In this document: positions 52,894 through 62,192 of the stretch, piece after piece | Layout: each line of letters begins with the position of its first letter | Numbering within the stretch: position 1 is the stretch's first letter | NCBI GenBank assembly: GCA_963692955.1 | Contig: OY843587.1 | Span: 992,001-1,056,000, forward strand | Length of the DNA: 64,000 nucleotides | Source of the DNA: UBA5158 sp963692955 | GTDB lineage: Bacteria > Pseudomonadota > Gammaproteobacteria > DSM-16500 | Direction: 5' to 3' | Program-made: the position numbers and the translations under genes | Notes under the pieces: model-generated | What the model saw: only the letters and a program-made list of their open reading frames with translations | What the model was told of the DNA's origin: nothing | The model's database searches: none

Positions 52894-53220
52894 ATGGCTT
52901 ATCAAATGACGACGGGTTTTTACTTGATGTTGGCTATTGTGTTAGAGGTAGCCGGCATCACCGCCATGAAACTCTCGGATGGTTTTAGTAACGTTGGTCC
53001 TTCAGTTTGTATTTTTGTTTTTTACACCTTATCGTTCGCGTTTTTAGCGTTAACCTTACGCCGTTTAGAAGTCAGTTTCGCTTACGCGGTGTGGTCGGGC
53101 GTCGGCACGCTGCTCATCGCGGTCATCGGTTATTTCTTTTTTCATGAACCGATGACGGTGATCAAAGCCGCGTCGCTCGCGCTGATTATCTTCGGCGTGT
53201 TAGGTCTAAAGGCGGAGTAG
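52894..53220 (+). CDS. Small multidrug resistance (SMR) transporter subunit, Glu-containing
   Basis: 108 residues, four membrane helices. TM1 has the essential SMR glutamate (LAIVLEVAGITAMKLSDGF, E18), and TM3 the YAVWSGVGTLLIAVIGY signature. The SMR family exports cations or guanidinium-like and quaternary ammonium compounds by proton exchange. The next gene, 4 bases after, encodes a second SMR subunit, so the two probably form a heterodimer as in EbrAB or MdtIJ. Substrate unknown. Confidence 0.9.
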   Translation: MAYQMTTGFYLMLAIVLEVAGITAMKLSDGFSNVGPSVCIFVFYTLSFAFLALTLRRLEVSFAYAVWSGVGTLLIAVIGYFFFHEPMTVIKAASLALIIFGVLGLKAE

Positions 53221-53224
53221 GGCA

Positions 53225-53566
53225 ATGAATATGATGCATTACAATAGTTGGTATTGTTTAATCGCCGCGATTTTATTCGGGGTGCTAGGCACTATATCGT
53301 TAAAACTGTCGCATGGTTTGCAAAAATTAAAACCGTCGATTTTCCTCGCGATCTTTTATTCGATTTCATTCGTGGCGTTGACATTATCGCTGCAAGGCAT
53401 AGACATTAGCATAGTCTACGCAGTCTGGTCAGGAGTGGGGACTTTGTTGGTCGCGGTGATTGGCGTGTTACTTTTTAAAGAATCGATCTCGTGCAAAAAA
53501 ATTATTTCCTTATTACTAATTATTTTAGGCGTACTAGGAATTCATCTTGCCAACGTCCTCCATTAG
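53225..53566 (+). CDS. SMR subunit lacking the essential glutamate
   Basis: 113 residues, four membrane helices, TM3 signature YAVWSGVGTLLVAVIGVLLF. In TM1 (AAILFGVLGTISLKLSHGL) the position of Glu14 of EmrE is Gly19. All functional SMR pumps described need this acidic residue, so this chain cannot be a proton/drug site by itself and likely acts as an asymmetric partner of the subunit just upstream. The gene overlaps ugpQ by 20 bases. Fold assignment is firm; heterodimer is inference. Confidence 0.88.
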   Translation: MNMMHYNSWYCLIAAILFGVLGTISLKLSHGLQKLKPSIFLAIFYSISFVALTLSLQGIDISIVYAVWSGVGTLLVAVIGVLLFKESISCKKIISLLLIILGVLGIHLANVLH

Positions 53567-54293
53567 TTTTGTTCCACCCGTCATCGCGCACCGCGGCGCG
53601 AGTAATCTCGCACCGGAAAATACGCTGAGTGCGTTTGTTAAAGCCGCCGCGACCGGCGCGAAATGGGTAGAGTTTGACGTCATGCTGGCCGCTTGCGGTG
53701 AAGCCGTCGTCATTCACGATGAGACTTTAGAGCGGACGACGAACGGCACCGGCAATGTGTCTGATCATCCCTATAGTTATTTACGCACGCTAGACGCGGG
53801 TTCTTGGTTTCATCCGCGCTTTGCCAATGAACGCATTCCGACGTTCAAAGAAGTCATAGCAGTCATCGAAGCACACGGCTTAAACGCCAACGTGGAAATA
53901 AAAGCGCTGCCCGGTTTAGAAGATCAAACCGTGCGGAAAGTGTTAAGCGATATCGAAAACTATTGGCCGAAGGACGCCACACCGCCGCTAATTTCGAGTT
54001 TTTCGATGGAGGCGTTGAAATTGGTGCGCGCTTATTCGCCGCCGGCGTTAATCGCAATTTTAATTCACGAATGGTTTGAAGCTTGGTATGACTACACGGA
54101 AGCGTTAAGTTGCGTATCGCTGGATATCAATCACGAAATTCTGGACGCGGATAAAGTAAAGCTGATTAAAGCGACCGATAGATTTTTATTGTGTTACACG
54201 GTGAATAATCCACAGCGCGCGCTAGAATTATTTTCTTGGGGAGTGGACGCGGTGTTTACCGATCAGGTGAATGTGATTATGAAAGCGCTTTAA
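53547..54293 (+). CDS. ugpQ: Glycerophosphodiester phosphodiesterase
   Basis: 248 residues with a TTG start at 53547 (AGGA seven bases upstream) inside the preceding gene. TIM-barrel GDPD motifs: IAHRGASNLAPENTLSAF (HRG...EN), WVEFDVMLAACGEAVVIHDETLERTTNG (cited in parts: E-x-D and H-D), NVEIKALPG, and SWGVDAVFTD at the C-terminus. No signal peptide, so the cytoplasmic UgpQ type: it splits glycerophosphodiesters into glycerol-3-phosphate and alcohol. Its stop overlaps the convergent patatin gene by 4 bases. Confidence 0.93.
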   Translation: MPTSSISFVPPVIAHRGASNLAPENTLSAFVKAAATGAKWVEFDVMLAACGEAVVIHDETLERTTNGTGNVSDHPYSYLRTLDAGSWFHPRFANERIPTFKEVIAVIEAHGLNANVEIKALPGLEDQTVRKVLSDIENYWPKDATPPLISSFSMEALKLVRAYSPPALIAILIHEWFEAWYDYTEALSCVSLDINHEILDADKVKLIKATDRFLLCYTVNNPQRALELFSWGVDAVFTDQVNVIMKAL

Positions 54294-56107
54294 CGTCGGT
54301 AATTCCACTCTTTAATTCTTTGTACCGCCGCGTCATAACCGAGTTGAATCAGCGTGTCTTGATCTTCTTTTTTAGCTAAGCGCACCATACTGAAGGCCGT
54401 CGTGTCCGGCGCGATGAGTAAATCCGCGATTAACGTATTTTCTTTTTGCCGCGTGGATGAACCGACCAGTAACGCTTTCACGAATGTTTCGCCGAACGGT
54501 GGGAATTTATAATCTCTATGCCGCAAACGCAGTTTCGATAAAAAAGCTTGTTTGAACGTCAACGTCGGCGGGAAATTATATTGATGCGTATCGTTGCTTT
54601 GATTCATCAATTCAACCGCCATAATCTTGCCTTCAGGGCCCAGTAAGTCGCGCATTGTATTAGTCGGTAAATTATTTATGACACCGCCGTCAATGTGCAA
54701 TTCTCCCAGCATGACGATAGGTGGGACTAGCCCTGGCACCGCCGTGCTGGCGCGGTTTTTTTCCCATAAAAAGCCGGACGTATGCGTTACTTCTTTGTAG
54801 ACGCCTAAATTACAACTGACGTTGAAAAACGGCAGCAGCATATTTTCGATTAACACGTCGCCGTAAATGCGCTGCAACTCTAACGTAAAATCGCGGCATT
54901 GGAATAATGAGATTGCCGGCCAACAAATATTTCGAAACGAAACGACGTTGTGTGAAGATGAAATTAATCTTTCAAAGTATTGATAGATTGTTTCGTAATC
55001 TTGCGTGATGGTAAACAAGCTCCCCACTAATGAACCCGCGCTCACGCCGCCGATCGCGTCGATAGGAATTTTTGCCTCTAGCAACGCTTTGAGCGCGCCG
55101 ACGTGCGCCCAGCCTTTCGCGCCGCCGCCGCTTAACACTAATCCAAACGCTTTACCGCGGATAAAACGGAACAACCGTTGATAATCTTCAACGACGTTTA
55201 AACGGATATGATGATGCATGAAAAAAGCCCCATGATCTAAAAACGCTTGCGTGTCGGTAGGCTGCGTATTATCACGGTATAACAAAATTAATTCGCGGCG
55301 CATTTCAATTAAGTGCCGGGTATTTTGTAATTTACTTAACAAAAATTCATTAAAACTGGGTTTCGCGTTGCCGTCGGCGATGACGTACACTTTACTCAAA
55401 CGCGGCCAACAGGCTTTTGATAATGGCGTTTCGTGCGGCTTCAATAAATAAACGATGACGGCATTCGATCTTTCCGTTTCGATAATCAGCGAATCAAAAT
55501 TCGTCGGCGTTTTGCGGCGGTCGGAATGAATTTCTGATTCGCTAAAAAACGCGACTTTTTTATAATGGCTAATCACTTCTTTCAATATTTTTTCAAACTG
55601 CGCCAACGTTTCAATGTTATCGTTCGCGGGAATTAGCGCGATATGTTTTTTCTTTTCACCTGTCGATAGTTGCGAAATGATTTGTTGGGAACGGCCGATG
55701 ACGGGATGCAACGTTTCAAATAATATCGCGGGAAATTGGCGGCATAACTTTTGAAATGTATAACTGGGCAACCGCAATAAGAAACAATCTTCAGTCGCTT
55801 TCAACGTTAAACTGCGTGTGTCACCCGATAACGCGCCTAGTTCGCCCATGACGTCGCTAGGCTGCAAATTGCCGATCATGCGCGGTTTATGGTCTTCGGA
55901 AGTCGTGAGGAAGGCGGTGATCACCCCGGTGACGAGAATATATAAAAAATCAGATGGATCACCTTGGTAAAAAAGTACCTGTCCGGATTTTAGACTAACC
56001 TTGTGAAACTGACTAACTAGCGCTTGAAAAACTTCGCCATTAGGATCCAGTGATGCAAATACTTTGCAATTTTTGACGGCGTTGATAATGTCTTCGCTGA
56101 CATTCAT
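54290..56107 (-). CDS. Patatin-like phospholipase with N-terminal cyclic-nucleotide domain (NTE-like)
   Basis: 605 residues. Residues about 15-130 form a cNMP-binding/Crp-like domain (GQVLFYQGDPSDFLYILVTG, then GELGALSGDTRSLTLKA). A middle Rossmann-like segment (about 150-290) precedes the patatin domain: oxyanion loop LVLSGGGAKGWAHVGAL (about 324), nucleophile Ser in GGVSAGSLVG, and catalytic Asp in HIDGGVINNLP (about 469). This arrangement matches bacterial relatives of neuropathy target esterase; lysophospholipase activity on membrane lipids is likely, tuned by a nucleotide or other ligand. No signal peptide. Convergent overlap of 4 bases with ugpQ. Confidence 0.92.
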   Translation of the reverse strand: MNVSEDIINAVKNCKVFASLDPNGEVFQALVSQFHKVSLKSGQVLFYQGDPSDFLYILVTGVITAFLTTSEDHKPRMIGNLQPSDVMGELGALSGDTRSLTLKATEDCFLLRLPSYTFQKLCRQFPAILFETLHPVIGRSQQIISQLSTGEKKKHIALIPANDNIETLAQFEKILKEVISHYKKVAFFSESEIHSDRRKTPTNFDSLIIETERSNAVIVYLLKPHETPLSKACWPRLSKVYVIADGNAKPSFNEFLLSKLQNTRHLIEMRRELILLYRDNTQPTDTQAFLDHGAFFMHHHIRLNVVEDYQRLFRFIRGKAFGLVLSGGGAKGWAHVGALKALLEAKIPIDAIGGVSAGSLVGSLFTITQDYETIYQYFERLISSSHNVVSFRNICWPAISLFQCRDFTLELQRIYGDVLIENMLLPFFNVSCNLGVYKEVTHTSGFLWEKNRASTAVPGLVPPIVMLGELHIDGGVINNLPTNTMRDLLGPEGKIMAVELMNQSNDTHQYNFPPTLTFKQAFLSKLRLRHRDYKFPPFGETFVKALLVGSSTRQKENTLIADLLIAPDTTAFSMVRLAKKEDQDTLIQLGYDAAVQRIKEWNYRR

Positions 56108-56225
56108 ATAGCAAAGTCCTATAAATCCATCATTTCATTCTTATATTATATCTCAATATCAAGGTGTCGTTAATCTTGAGACTTGATATACTTTCACCAC
56201 TAGCTACTTTTTTGAAGGATACGTT

Positions 56226-56837
56226 ATGAATCCAGTCGATATTATGGTAATTATTATTTTCGCGCTGTCCATGTTGTGGGGTTTCATGCGCGGGTTTATC
56301 AAAGAAGCCATATCGCTGGTCAGCTGGATCGCCGCTGCTATTATCGCGTCGACGTTCGCCAGTCCCTTAGCGGCGCACTTTGGCGGCACTACCGCCGCGA
56401 TGCAAAGCGCTGTGGGTTCTGCGAGCTTGGCGCACCCGATTTCCTTAGCCGCGATTGCCATTGCTTTTATCGTGATATTCGTTGCGGTGTTATTCGCCGG
56501 CAGTATCATTGGTTATATCCTCGCTGGAGCGGTTTCCGTGACGGGTTTAGGCTTTATTAACCGGATTTTAGGCGCGGGTTTTGGTTTCGCGCGCGGTTAC
56601 ATCATGGTGATCATCTTTATGTTTATCTGCGAGTTAACGCCTATGGGTTCGCAGCCTGCCTGGTCGCAATCGCAATTCGTGCAAGACTTCGCGCCCGCGG
56701 TCACCTGGTTTGGCAATGAAGTGCAACCAGGCTTAGCGCAAATAAAAGCGTTAGGCACGAGCGCGGTGCAAAATCTCGGTAATACCGCGACGCAAGGTTA
56801 TTCCGCCGTCATTCAGGGCGTAGGCTCGCACAACTAA
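56226..56837 (+). CDS. cvpA: CvpA family membrane protein
   Basis: 203 residues, four membrane helices. The N-terminal NPVDIMVIIIFALSMLWGFMRGFIKEAISLVSWIAA region (cited as the pattern D-x(n)-G-x-x-RGF-x-K-E) and GFINRILGAGFGFARGYIMV are the CvpA hallmarks. Known for colicin V production and, more generally, envelope and cell-division-linked tolerance; the biochemical role is unclear. The C-terminus is Gly/Gln/Asn-rich. Usually next to purF; here next to the prp operon, with a 4-base convergent overlap with prpD. Confidence 0.9.
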   Translation: MNPVDIMVIIIFALSMLWGFMRGFIKEAISLVSWIAAAIIASTFASPLAAHFGGTTAAMQSAVGSASLAHPISLAAIAIAFIVIFVAVLFAGSIIGYILAGAVSVTGLGFINRILGAGFGFARGYIMVIIFMFICELTPMGSQPAWSQSQFVQDFAPAVTWFGNEVQPGLAQIKALGTSAVQNLGNTATQGYSAVIQGVGSHN

Positions 56838-58279
56838 CGGCGCGGGATAAATAACTCCATAAATTCATTCACCGGCATGGCATGCAGTTTTTCTTGATTT
56901 AAAAATAAATCTTTGCGCGCCGCGATGTCTGCTTTCGAAAACAATTCCGCAAGATTCTTTTCAAATTTTTGTATTAGCAAAGGCAGACCTTCTGCGCGAC
57001 GGCGGACATGGCCGAGCGGATAGTCGATTTGGATTTTTTCAAGTTTCGTCCCATCGTTAAAAAAGATTTGGATTGCGTTCGCGATGGATCTTTTTTCCGG
57101 ATTTAAATAATCGGTCGAAAAATTCTGATCTTCTTCCACGTGCATTAACGCGCGTAGCTTATCGATGCGCGGGTCTTGTGAGAAAGCGTCTTCGTAGTAA
57201 TCCGCGCTTAAATTGCCATGCAGCAATGCCACTGCGACCATGTATTGCAGACAATGATCGCGGTCGGCGGGGTTGTGCAGTGGGCCGGTTTTACTAATAA
57301 TGTGCACGGCGGCGGCTTGCGTGGTTAAAATGATTTTATCAATAGCGTTAATGCGGTGTTGGAGTTGTGGATGTAATTGCACCGCGCACTCGACCGCGGT
57401 TTGCGCGTGAAATTCCGCGGGATAAGAAATTTTAAATAAAATATTTTCCATGACATAAGCGCCCCAGGCGCGCGGTATGCGTAACGCTTTGCCATGCAGT
57501 GTGTTGGTGTTAAAGCCCCATTTATTGGCCGACAGAGCGCTGGGCAAGCCGTCTGCGCCGCGTAGTGCCAACCAACTTAAACGTACCGCGCGGCTCGTCG
57601 CGTCGCCCGCGGCCCACGATTTGCGCGCGTTGGTGTTGGGTGCGTGACGGTATGTACGCAGCGCTTGCCCGTCGATGAAAGCATGGGAAAGGGCATTTAT
57701 CATCTCTGTTTTATTGCCGCCTAACAAATGTATGCCGACGGCGGTGGAAGCGATTTTCACCAGTATGACGTGGTCTATGCCGAGCGCGTTAAAACTATTT
57801 TCTAACGCGAGTATGCCCTGAATTTCATACGCTTTAATCATCGCGGTTAACACGTCACGCATAGTGAGAGGTGTGCCGGTGCGGCTAACGTAATCTGCTA
57901 CCGCTAAAATCGCGCCTAAATTATCGGATGGATGTCCCCATTCCGCCGCGAGCCATGTATCGTTGAAATCTAACCATCGAATCATCGCGCCAATATTGAA
58001 AGCCGCCAAGATCGGATCTAATTCGTACTGTGTGCCTGGCACTCGTGCGCCATTAGGCACGTGAGTGTCTGGAACGATCGGGCCAAGTAGTTTTGTGCAG
58101 GCTGGATATTGCAACGCTAACAAGGCGCAGCCAAGCGCGTCCATCAAACAATAACGCGCGGTGGAATAGGCGGTTGCACTGGTGATGACGTAATCACTGA
58201 CATAATCGGCGATGGATTGTATTTCACTATCGACGGGCGGCTTTTCATTATTATCCACTGCATTATCCACTGCCGACAT
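56834..58279 (-). CDS. prpD: 2-methylcitrate dehydratase PrpD
   Basis: 481 residues, MmgE/PrpD family. Conserved blocks WLDFNDTWLAAEWGHPSDNLGAILA, GHPSDN with active-site His, YRHAPNTNARKSWAAGDATSRAV, and LHNPADRDHCLQYMVAVALLHG (the longer ones cited as landmarks only). It turns 2-methylcitrate into 2-methylaconitate. It is 3' in the prpB-prpC-prpD operon, starting 2 bases after prpC. The N-terminus is somewhat extended and acidic (SAVDNAVDNNEKPPVDSE). Confidence 0.94.
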   Translation of the reverse strand: MSAVDNAVDNNEKPPVDSEIQSIADYVSDYVITSATAYSTARYCLMDALGCALLALQYPACTKLLGPIVPDTHVPNGARVPGTQYELDPILAAFNIGAMIRWLDFNDTWLAAEWGHPSDNLGAILAVADYVSRTGTPLTMRDVLTAMIKAYEIQGILALENSFNALGIDHVILVKIASTAVGIHLLGGNKTEMINALSHAFIDGQALRTYRHAPNTNARKSWAAGDATSRAVRLSWLALRGADGLPSALSANKWGFNTNTLHGKALRIPRAWGAYVMENILFKISYPAEFHAQTAVECAVQLHPQLQHRINAIDKIILTTQAAAVHIISKTGPLHNPADRDHCLQYMVAVALLHGNLSADYYEDAFSQDPRIDKLRALMHVEEDQNFSTDYLNPEKRSIANAIQIFFNDGTKLEKIQIDYPLGHVRRRAEGLPLLIQKFEKNLAELFSKADIAARKDLFLNQEKLHAMPVNEFMELFIPRR

Positions 58280-58281
58280 GA

Positions 58282-59424
58282 TTAGCTTCTATCGGCGAGC
58301 GGAACATAACTACGTGGCGGCGGCCCGACATACGTTGCTTCCGGACGGATTAAATGATTATCCGCGCGCTGCTCGATAATATGCGCGCTCCAACCAGAGA
58401 GCCGCGCGATCACAAACAAAGGCGTGAACATCGGCGTGGGAACGCCGCAAAAATGGTACGTCGTCGCGCTGTAAAAATCTAAATTGGGAAATAAACGTTT
58501 TTCATCCCACATGACTTTTTCGATCGCTTCGGAAATTTGATAAAGCATACCGTCTTTCGCGGTTTCCGCTAATTTTTGCGCCCAGGTTTTTATGATATCG
58601 GAACGCGGATCGGAAATTTTATAAACGCGGTGGCCAAAGCCCATCACTTTTTCTTTATCCGCCAGCAATTGTTTCACGCCCGCGGCCGCCGCGCTCGGCG
58701 TTTTAAATTTTTCTATCAGGTTCATCGCCGCTTCATTCGCGCCGCCATGCAACGGGCCGCGCAGTGTGCCAATGCCGGATACGATCGCCGAATAAAAATC
58801 CGCTTTGGTTGACGTCGTGACCAACGCTGCGAACGTCGATGCGTTAAACTCATGTTCCGCGTATAAAATCAGCGAGACATCTAACGCGCGGCGTAGCACC
58901 GGACTTGGTTCGCTGCCAGTTAGCAAATGTAAAAAATACCCGGCGACGGTGGTTTCATCGTTGGTCGTGTTAAGCGCTTTGCCGTCGCGGTGATAATGAT
59001 ACCAATACAATAAAATTCCCGGCGTGCACGCGATTAAGCGGTCGGCGATATTATATTCATCGTGCTGCGCATTCTCAGGTTCTAGTGTGCCAAGAAAAGA
59101 AGTCGCAGTCCGCAACACGTCCATGGGATGCGAATTTACCGGCGTTAATTCCAAAACTTTTTTCAAGCTCTCGGGTAATTCGCGCATTAACATTAATTTT
59201 TCGCGGTAGGCTTGCAGTTCGCGTTGATTAGGTAATTCGCCATACACTAATAAATAAGCGACTTCTTCAAATGTGGATTCCGCGGCGAGGTCGTGGATAG
59301 AATAGCCTCGGTAAGTTAAATCGATGCCGGTTTTTCCGACGGTACTAATCGCCGTGTCACCGACGATGACACCGGCGAGTCCGGCTTTTTTTGCGCTTTT
59401 GCTATCGAGAATTTGTCTATCCAT
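58282..59424 (-). CDS. prpC: 2-methylcitrate synthase
   Basis: 380 residues, citrate-synthase family. GTLRGPLHGGANEAAM contains the catalytic His region, GFGHRVYKISDPRSDI the second His, and NLDFYSATTYHFCGVP the Asp-containing block. The short length without the N-terminal regulatory domain, and its position in a prp operon, favour methylcitrate synthase (propionyl-CoA + oxaloacetate) over GltA. Overlaps prpB by 8 bases. Confidence 0.93.
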   Translation of the reverse strand: MDRQILDSKSAKKAGLAGVIVGDTAISTVGKTGIDLTYRGYSIHDLAAESTFEEVAYLLVYGELPNQRELQAYREKLMLMRELPESLKKVLELTPVNSHPMDVLRTATSFLGTLEPENAQHDEYNIADRLIACTPGILLYWYHYHRDGKALNTTNDETTVAGYFLHLLTGSEPSPVLRRALDVSLILYAEHEFNASTFAALVTTSTKADFYSAIVSGIGTLRGPLHGGANEAAMNLIEKFKTPSAAAAGVKQLLADKEKVMGFGHRVYKISDPRSDIIKTWAQKLAETAKDGMLYQISEAIEKVMWDEKRLFPNLDFYSATTYHFCGVPTPMFTPLFVIARLSGWSAHIIEQRADNHLIRPEATYVGPPPRSYVPLADRS

Positions 59425-60313
59425 TATGATTCTCCTGCGTGAATAGCTCGTCTAATTTACGTTCATAGGCATAATAATTTAAAAAATCATATAATGCCTC
59501 GCGGGTTTGCATGTCTTCTAACACATTTACTTGGGTGCCTTCTTCACGGATCGTGTGATACGTTCTTAAGGCCGCGGTATTCATCGCGCGGAACGCGCTT
59601 AACGGATAGAGGGCGATATCGATGCCGGCCGAACTTAATTCTTCAAGCGTGTAAAGCGGCGTTAAACCAAATTCTGTTAAGTTCGCTAACACGGGCACGT
59701 CGACGACATCGGTGAGTGCTTTATATTGTTTTAACTCGCGCGCACCTTCAAAAAAAATCATGTCCGCGCCCACTTCGATATACGCTTGAACGCGGTCGAT
59801 CGCGGCGACTAAACCTTCCACCGCCAGCGCGTCGGTGCGCGCCATAATCACGAACGACGGTTCTAATCGCGCATCTACCGCGGCTTTAATACGGTCGGTC
59901 ATTTCAGCGCTGCTGACTAACGCTTTATTAGGCCGGTGTCCGCAGCGTTTCGCTTGGACTTGGTCTTCGATATGCATGCCGGCCACACCCGCGCGGATCA
60001 GGTCTTGCACGGTGCGTCCGATGCTGAAGGCGCTGCCGAACCCGGTATCTGCGTCTACTAAGAGGGGAATATCCACCGCGCCGGTGATGCGGCGCGCATC
60101 CTCTAATACATCGTTTAAGGTAGTGATGCCTAAATCGGGCAAGCCAAAAGAAGCATTGGCGACACCCGCTCCGGACAGATAGACCGCTCGGTAACCTACG
60201 CGCTCAGCCATCATGGCGGTGTAGGCGTTAACGGCGCCGACTATTTGCAAGGGGTTCTCGAGTGTTAAAGCTTGTCGTAAAGCCGAGCCCGCGGTGAGAG
60301 GAATTATCGTCAT
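59417..60313 (-). CDS. prpB: 2-methylisocitrate lyase
   Basis: 298 residues. TIM-barrel lyase with VDADTGFGSAF (metal-binding Asp pair), HIEDQVQAKRCGHRPNK carrying the signature KRCGH (122-126, catalytic Cys124), and MARTDALAVEG. It splits 2-methylisocitrate to pyruvate and succinate, the last step of the methylcitrate cycle that removes propionyl-CoA. First gene of the operon; AAGGAAG lies before the ATG and a TATACT at 60343-60348 (minus strand) is a possible -10. No prpR-type regulator, acnD or prpF is adjacent. Confidence 0.95.
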   Translation of the reverse strand: MTIIPLTAGSALRQALTLENPLQIVGAVNAYTAMMAERVGYRAVYLSGAGVANASFGLPDLGITTLNDVLEDARRITGAVDIPLLVDADTGFGSAFSIGRTVQDLIRAGVAGMHIEDQVQAKRCGHRPNKALVSSAEMTDRIKAAVDARLEPSFVIMARTDALAVEGLVAAIDRVQAYIEVGADMIFFEGARELKQYKALTDVVDVPVLANLTEFGLTPLYTLEELSSAGIDIALYPLSAFRAMNTAALRTYHTIREEGTQVNVLEDMQTREALYDFLNYYAYERKLDELFTQENHNG

Positions 60314-60506
60314 ACCAGCACTTCCTTGTGAAAATCCTTTTCAGTATAACGCATGTGCCGCCTGGCCGGAACAACGCGCTGCTGGCGCTGGCGCGAAGCA
60401 GCCATAAGTTGTTGATATGCTTAAAAGTTTAGCTGTCATCCACTGACCGCGATTAGGCACACAAATTCTGCTAAAATAGAAAAAATGTTTTGTAGAGACG
60501 GTCAGC

Positions 60507-61286
60507 ATGCGCTGGTTTGGCATTGGCACTAAAAAGAAAGATTATTTCGACGCGCCTCTACAGGCGCATCTGGAAAGCGCGACGTCTATTTCGATTAACG
60601 CAGCACCTGCATCATTTGGTACTGCCATGCGTGGCTTCTGCCAATCCTTGCCGATATTTTTAATCTTCGCGTTTGGTTTTCTTTATCTAGAAATGTTAAC
60701 GCCAGTGTTTTATCCGTCATGGTTAGGCGCTTTCAACGGCAGAGCGCTGTCAGGTGTTGTATTTATTACTTTGGTTAGTTGGATATTTTATTTCGGGGCG
60801 CCAGCGTTATACGCGAAATTATTTTTTCAAGAAAATCCACGCGCGTTCGGTGTGCGGTGGCCGGCGCAGAAATTAACAGCGCTAGCGTATTTACTCGCGG
60901 CTTTTTGTCTGCTTGAACCTTACGTTTATTATTGCAATACTTTCGCGAATTTTCATGTCTATTATGTAGTTGAAAATATGGGTTGGCCGCGCTTGCTGTT
61001 ATTAAATTTAATCGTCTTCCCTTGCCAATATTTCGCGGAAGAATTTTTTTTCCGGGGTTATTTATTTATCGGCTTATGGCGCAAAGTGAAATGGCATAGT
61101 TTTTGGCTGACAGATGTGTTTTTTACATTTTCGCATATGGGTAAGCCGGGTTTGGAAATTTTGTTATGTATTCCCGCTAGCGTAGTGTTTAACGTATTGA
61201 CGTTGGTGACAAGATCGATTTATCCCGCGGTTATTTTGCATGCATGCTTAGGCATAAGCATGTGTTTATTGGTGAATTGGCATTGA
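60507..61286 (+). CDS. CPBP (CAAX/Abi) family intramembrane metalloprotease
   Basis: 259 residues, about seven membrane segments. The family motifs are FAEEFFFRGYLFIGLW (EExxxR), VFFTFSHMGKPGLE (FxxxH), and a late His in AVILHACLGISM, the presumed zinc ligands on membrane helices. Members process prenylated or other membrane proteins, or act in bacteriocin self-immunity; the substrate here is unknown. A Lys-rich cytoplasmic N-terminus (GTKKKDYF). Transcribed alone, with a bidirectional terminator immediately after it. Confidence 0.88.
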   Translation: MRWFGIGTKKKDYFDAPLQAHLESATSISINAAPASFGTAMRGFCQSLPIFLIFAFGFLYLEMLTPVFYPSWLGAFNGRALSGVVFITLVSWIFYFGAPALYAKLFFQENPRAFGVRWPAQKLTALAYLLAAFCLLEPYVYYCNTFANFHVYYVVENMGWPRLLLLNLIVFPCQYFAEEFFFRGYLFIGLWRKVKWHSFWLTDVFFTFSHMGKPGLEILLCIPASVVFNVLTLVTRSIYPAVILHACLGISMCLLVNWH

Positions 61287-61293
61287 GAAAAAT

Positions 61294-61333
61294 AAAAATC
61301 GCATCCCACCAAAGTAAGATGCGATTTTTTTTT
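61294..61333. terminator. Bidirectional intrinsic terminator
   Basis: AAAAATCGCATC ... GATGCGATTTTTTTTT: a strong 12-pair stem with loop CCACCAAAGTAA-like and a T-run on the + strand, A-run on the other. It separates the CPBP gene (+) from the convergent beta-barrel gene (-). Confidence 0.9.
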
Positions 61334-61346
61334 GTTGCGACAAAAA

Positions 61347-61961
61347 TTAGAAGTGGTAAGACAAACCAAACATCGCGGTGTCTGTACTATTCAAACTTGT
61401 GTCTCCGACTTTTTGAATTCGCATCCAAGAAATATCGGCGGTAACATTTTTATTGATGTTGTAGCCAAGACCAGCACCGAAGGTAGGAAGAATTTTACCT
61501 TCAGCTTCTTTATCTGAAACAGTTAAACCGTTCGAATGGTTAGTCACAGTTGCAGAAGCGGCTTCATTTAAGTAAGCGCCACCGACTTTACCAAACAAGC
61601 TAAAGTTGTAATCCAATGGGATCGTTACTTTGCCGACCATGTCGACAGCATAAGATTGTATCTTCGCATTGAATGAAGCGATATTGCTGCTAGCACTGTA
61701 ATTAACATCCATGAACTTTGTGTAGCCAGCTTCTAATGCTAAGTTCGGAGTAAAAGACAGTCCGCCAAATACGCGTCCAGCTACGCCGCCGTTTGTATTT
61801 TCGTTATGAATACCGTCAATGGTAGGCGCATCAATTGTTCCCCAACCTAAACTACCACCCAAGTATGGGCCGACGTTTATGTCTGCGGAAGCGCTGGTCG
61901 CAATGAATAAAGATACTAAGCCAACTAAAGTTGCTGTTGTTACATTTTTTTTGTTGAACAT
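61347..61961 (-). CDS. Outer-membrane beta-barrel protein
   Basis: 204 residues from ATG 61961, chosen because it starts the signal peptide MFNKKNVTTATLVGLVSLFIATSASA and has AGGAG upstream; the frame extends 14 codons further without such features. Beta-strand-rich barrel of the OmpA/opacity type: GPYLGGSLGWGTID, VFGGLSFTPNLALEAGYTKF, ILPTFGAGLGYNINKNVTADI, ending FGLSYHF with the C-terminal Phe wanted by the BAM complex. Similar in layout to the protein at 23083-23733. Likely an envelope or surface protein; role unknown. Confidence 0.85.
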   Translation of the reverse strand: MFNKKNVTTATLVGLVSLFIATSASADINVGPYLGGSLGWGTIDAPTIDGIHNENTNGGVAGRVFGGLSFTPNLALEAGYTKFMDVNYSASSNIASFNAKIQSYAVDMVGKVTIPLDYNFSLFGKVGGAYLNEAASATVTNHSNGLTVSDKEAEGKILPTFGAGLGYNINKNVTADISWMRIQKVGDTSLNSTDTAMFGLSYHF

Positions 61962-62192
61962 TATTGTTACACTCCTAATAGGTAGAGATTGATAATTATC
62001 CACGGTAATTAGTCTATGTCAAGAAGTAGTCATTATGCGCAAAAAGTGATGATCTAAAATGTGGCTACTCTTGAGTATTTAAATTTCAAAATTGATTTTT
62101 TTAAAACACATTATTCAAAAAAAACACGGGCAAAAAAGCTGTGGAAGTGATATTGCGCAGAACAATCATTATCGGCGTAATTTTAATCGGTG

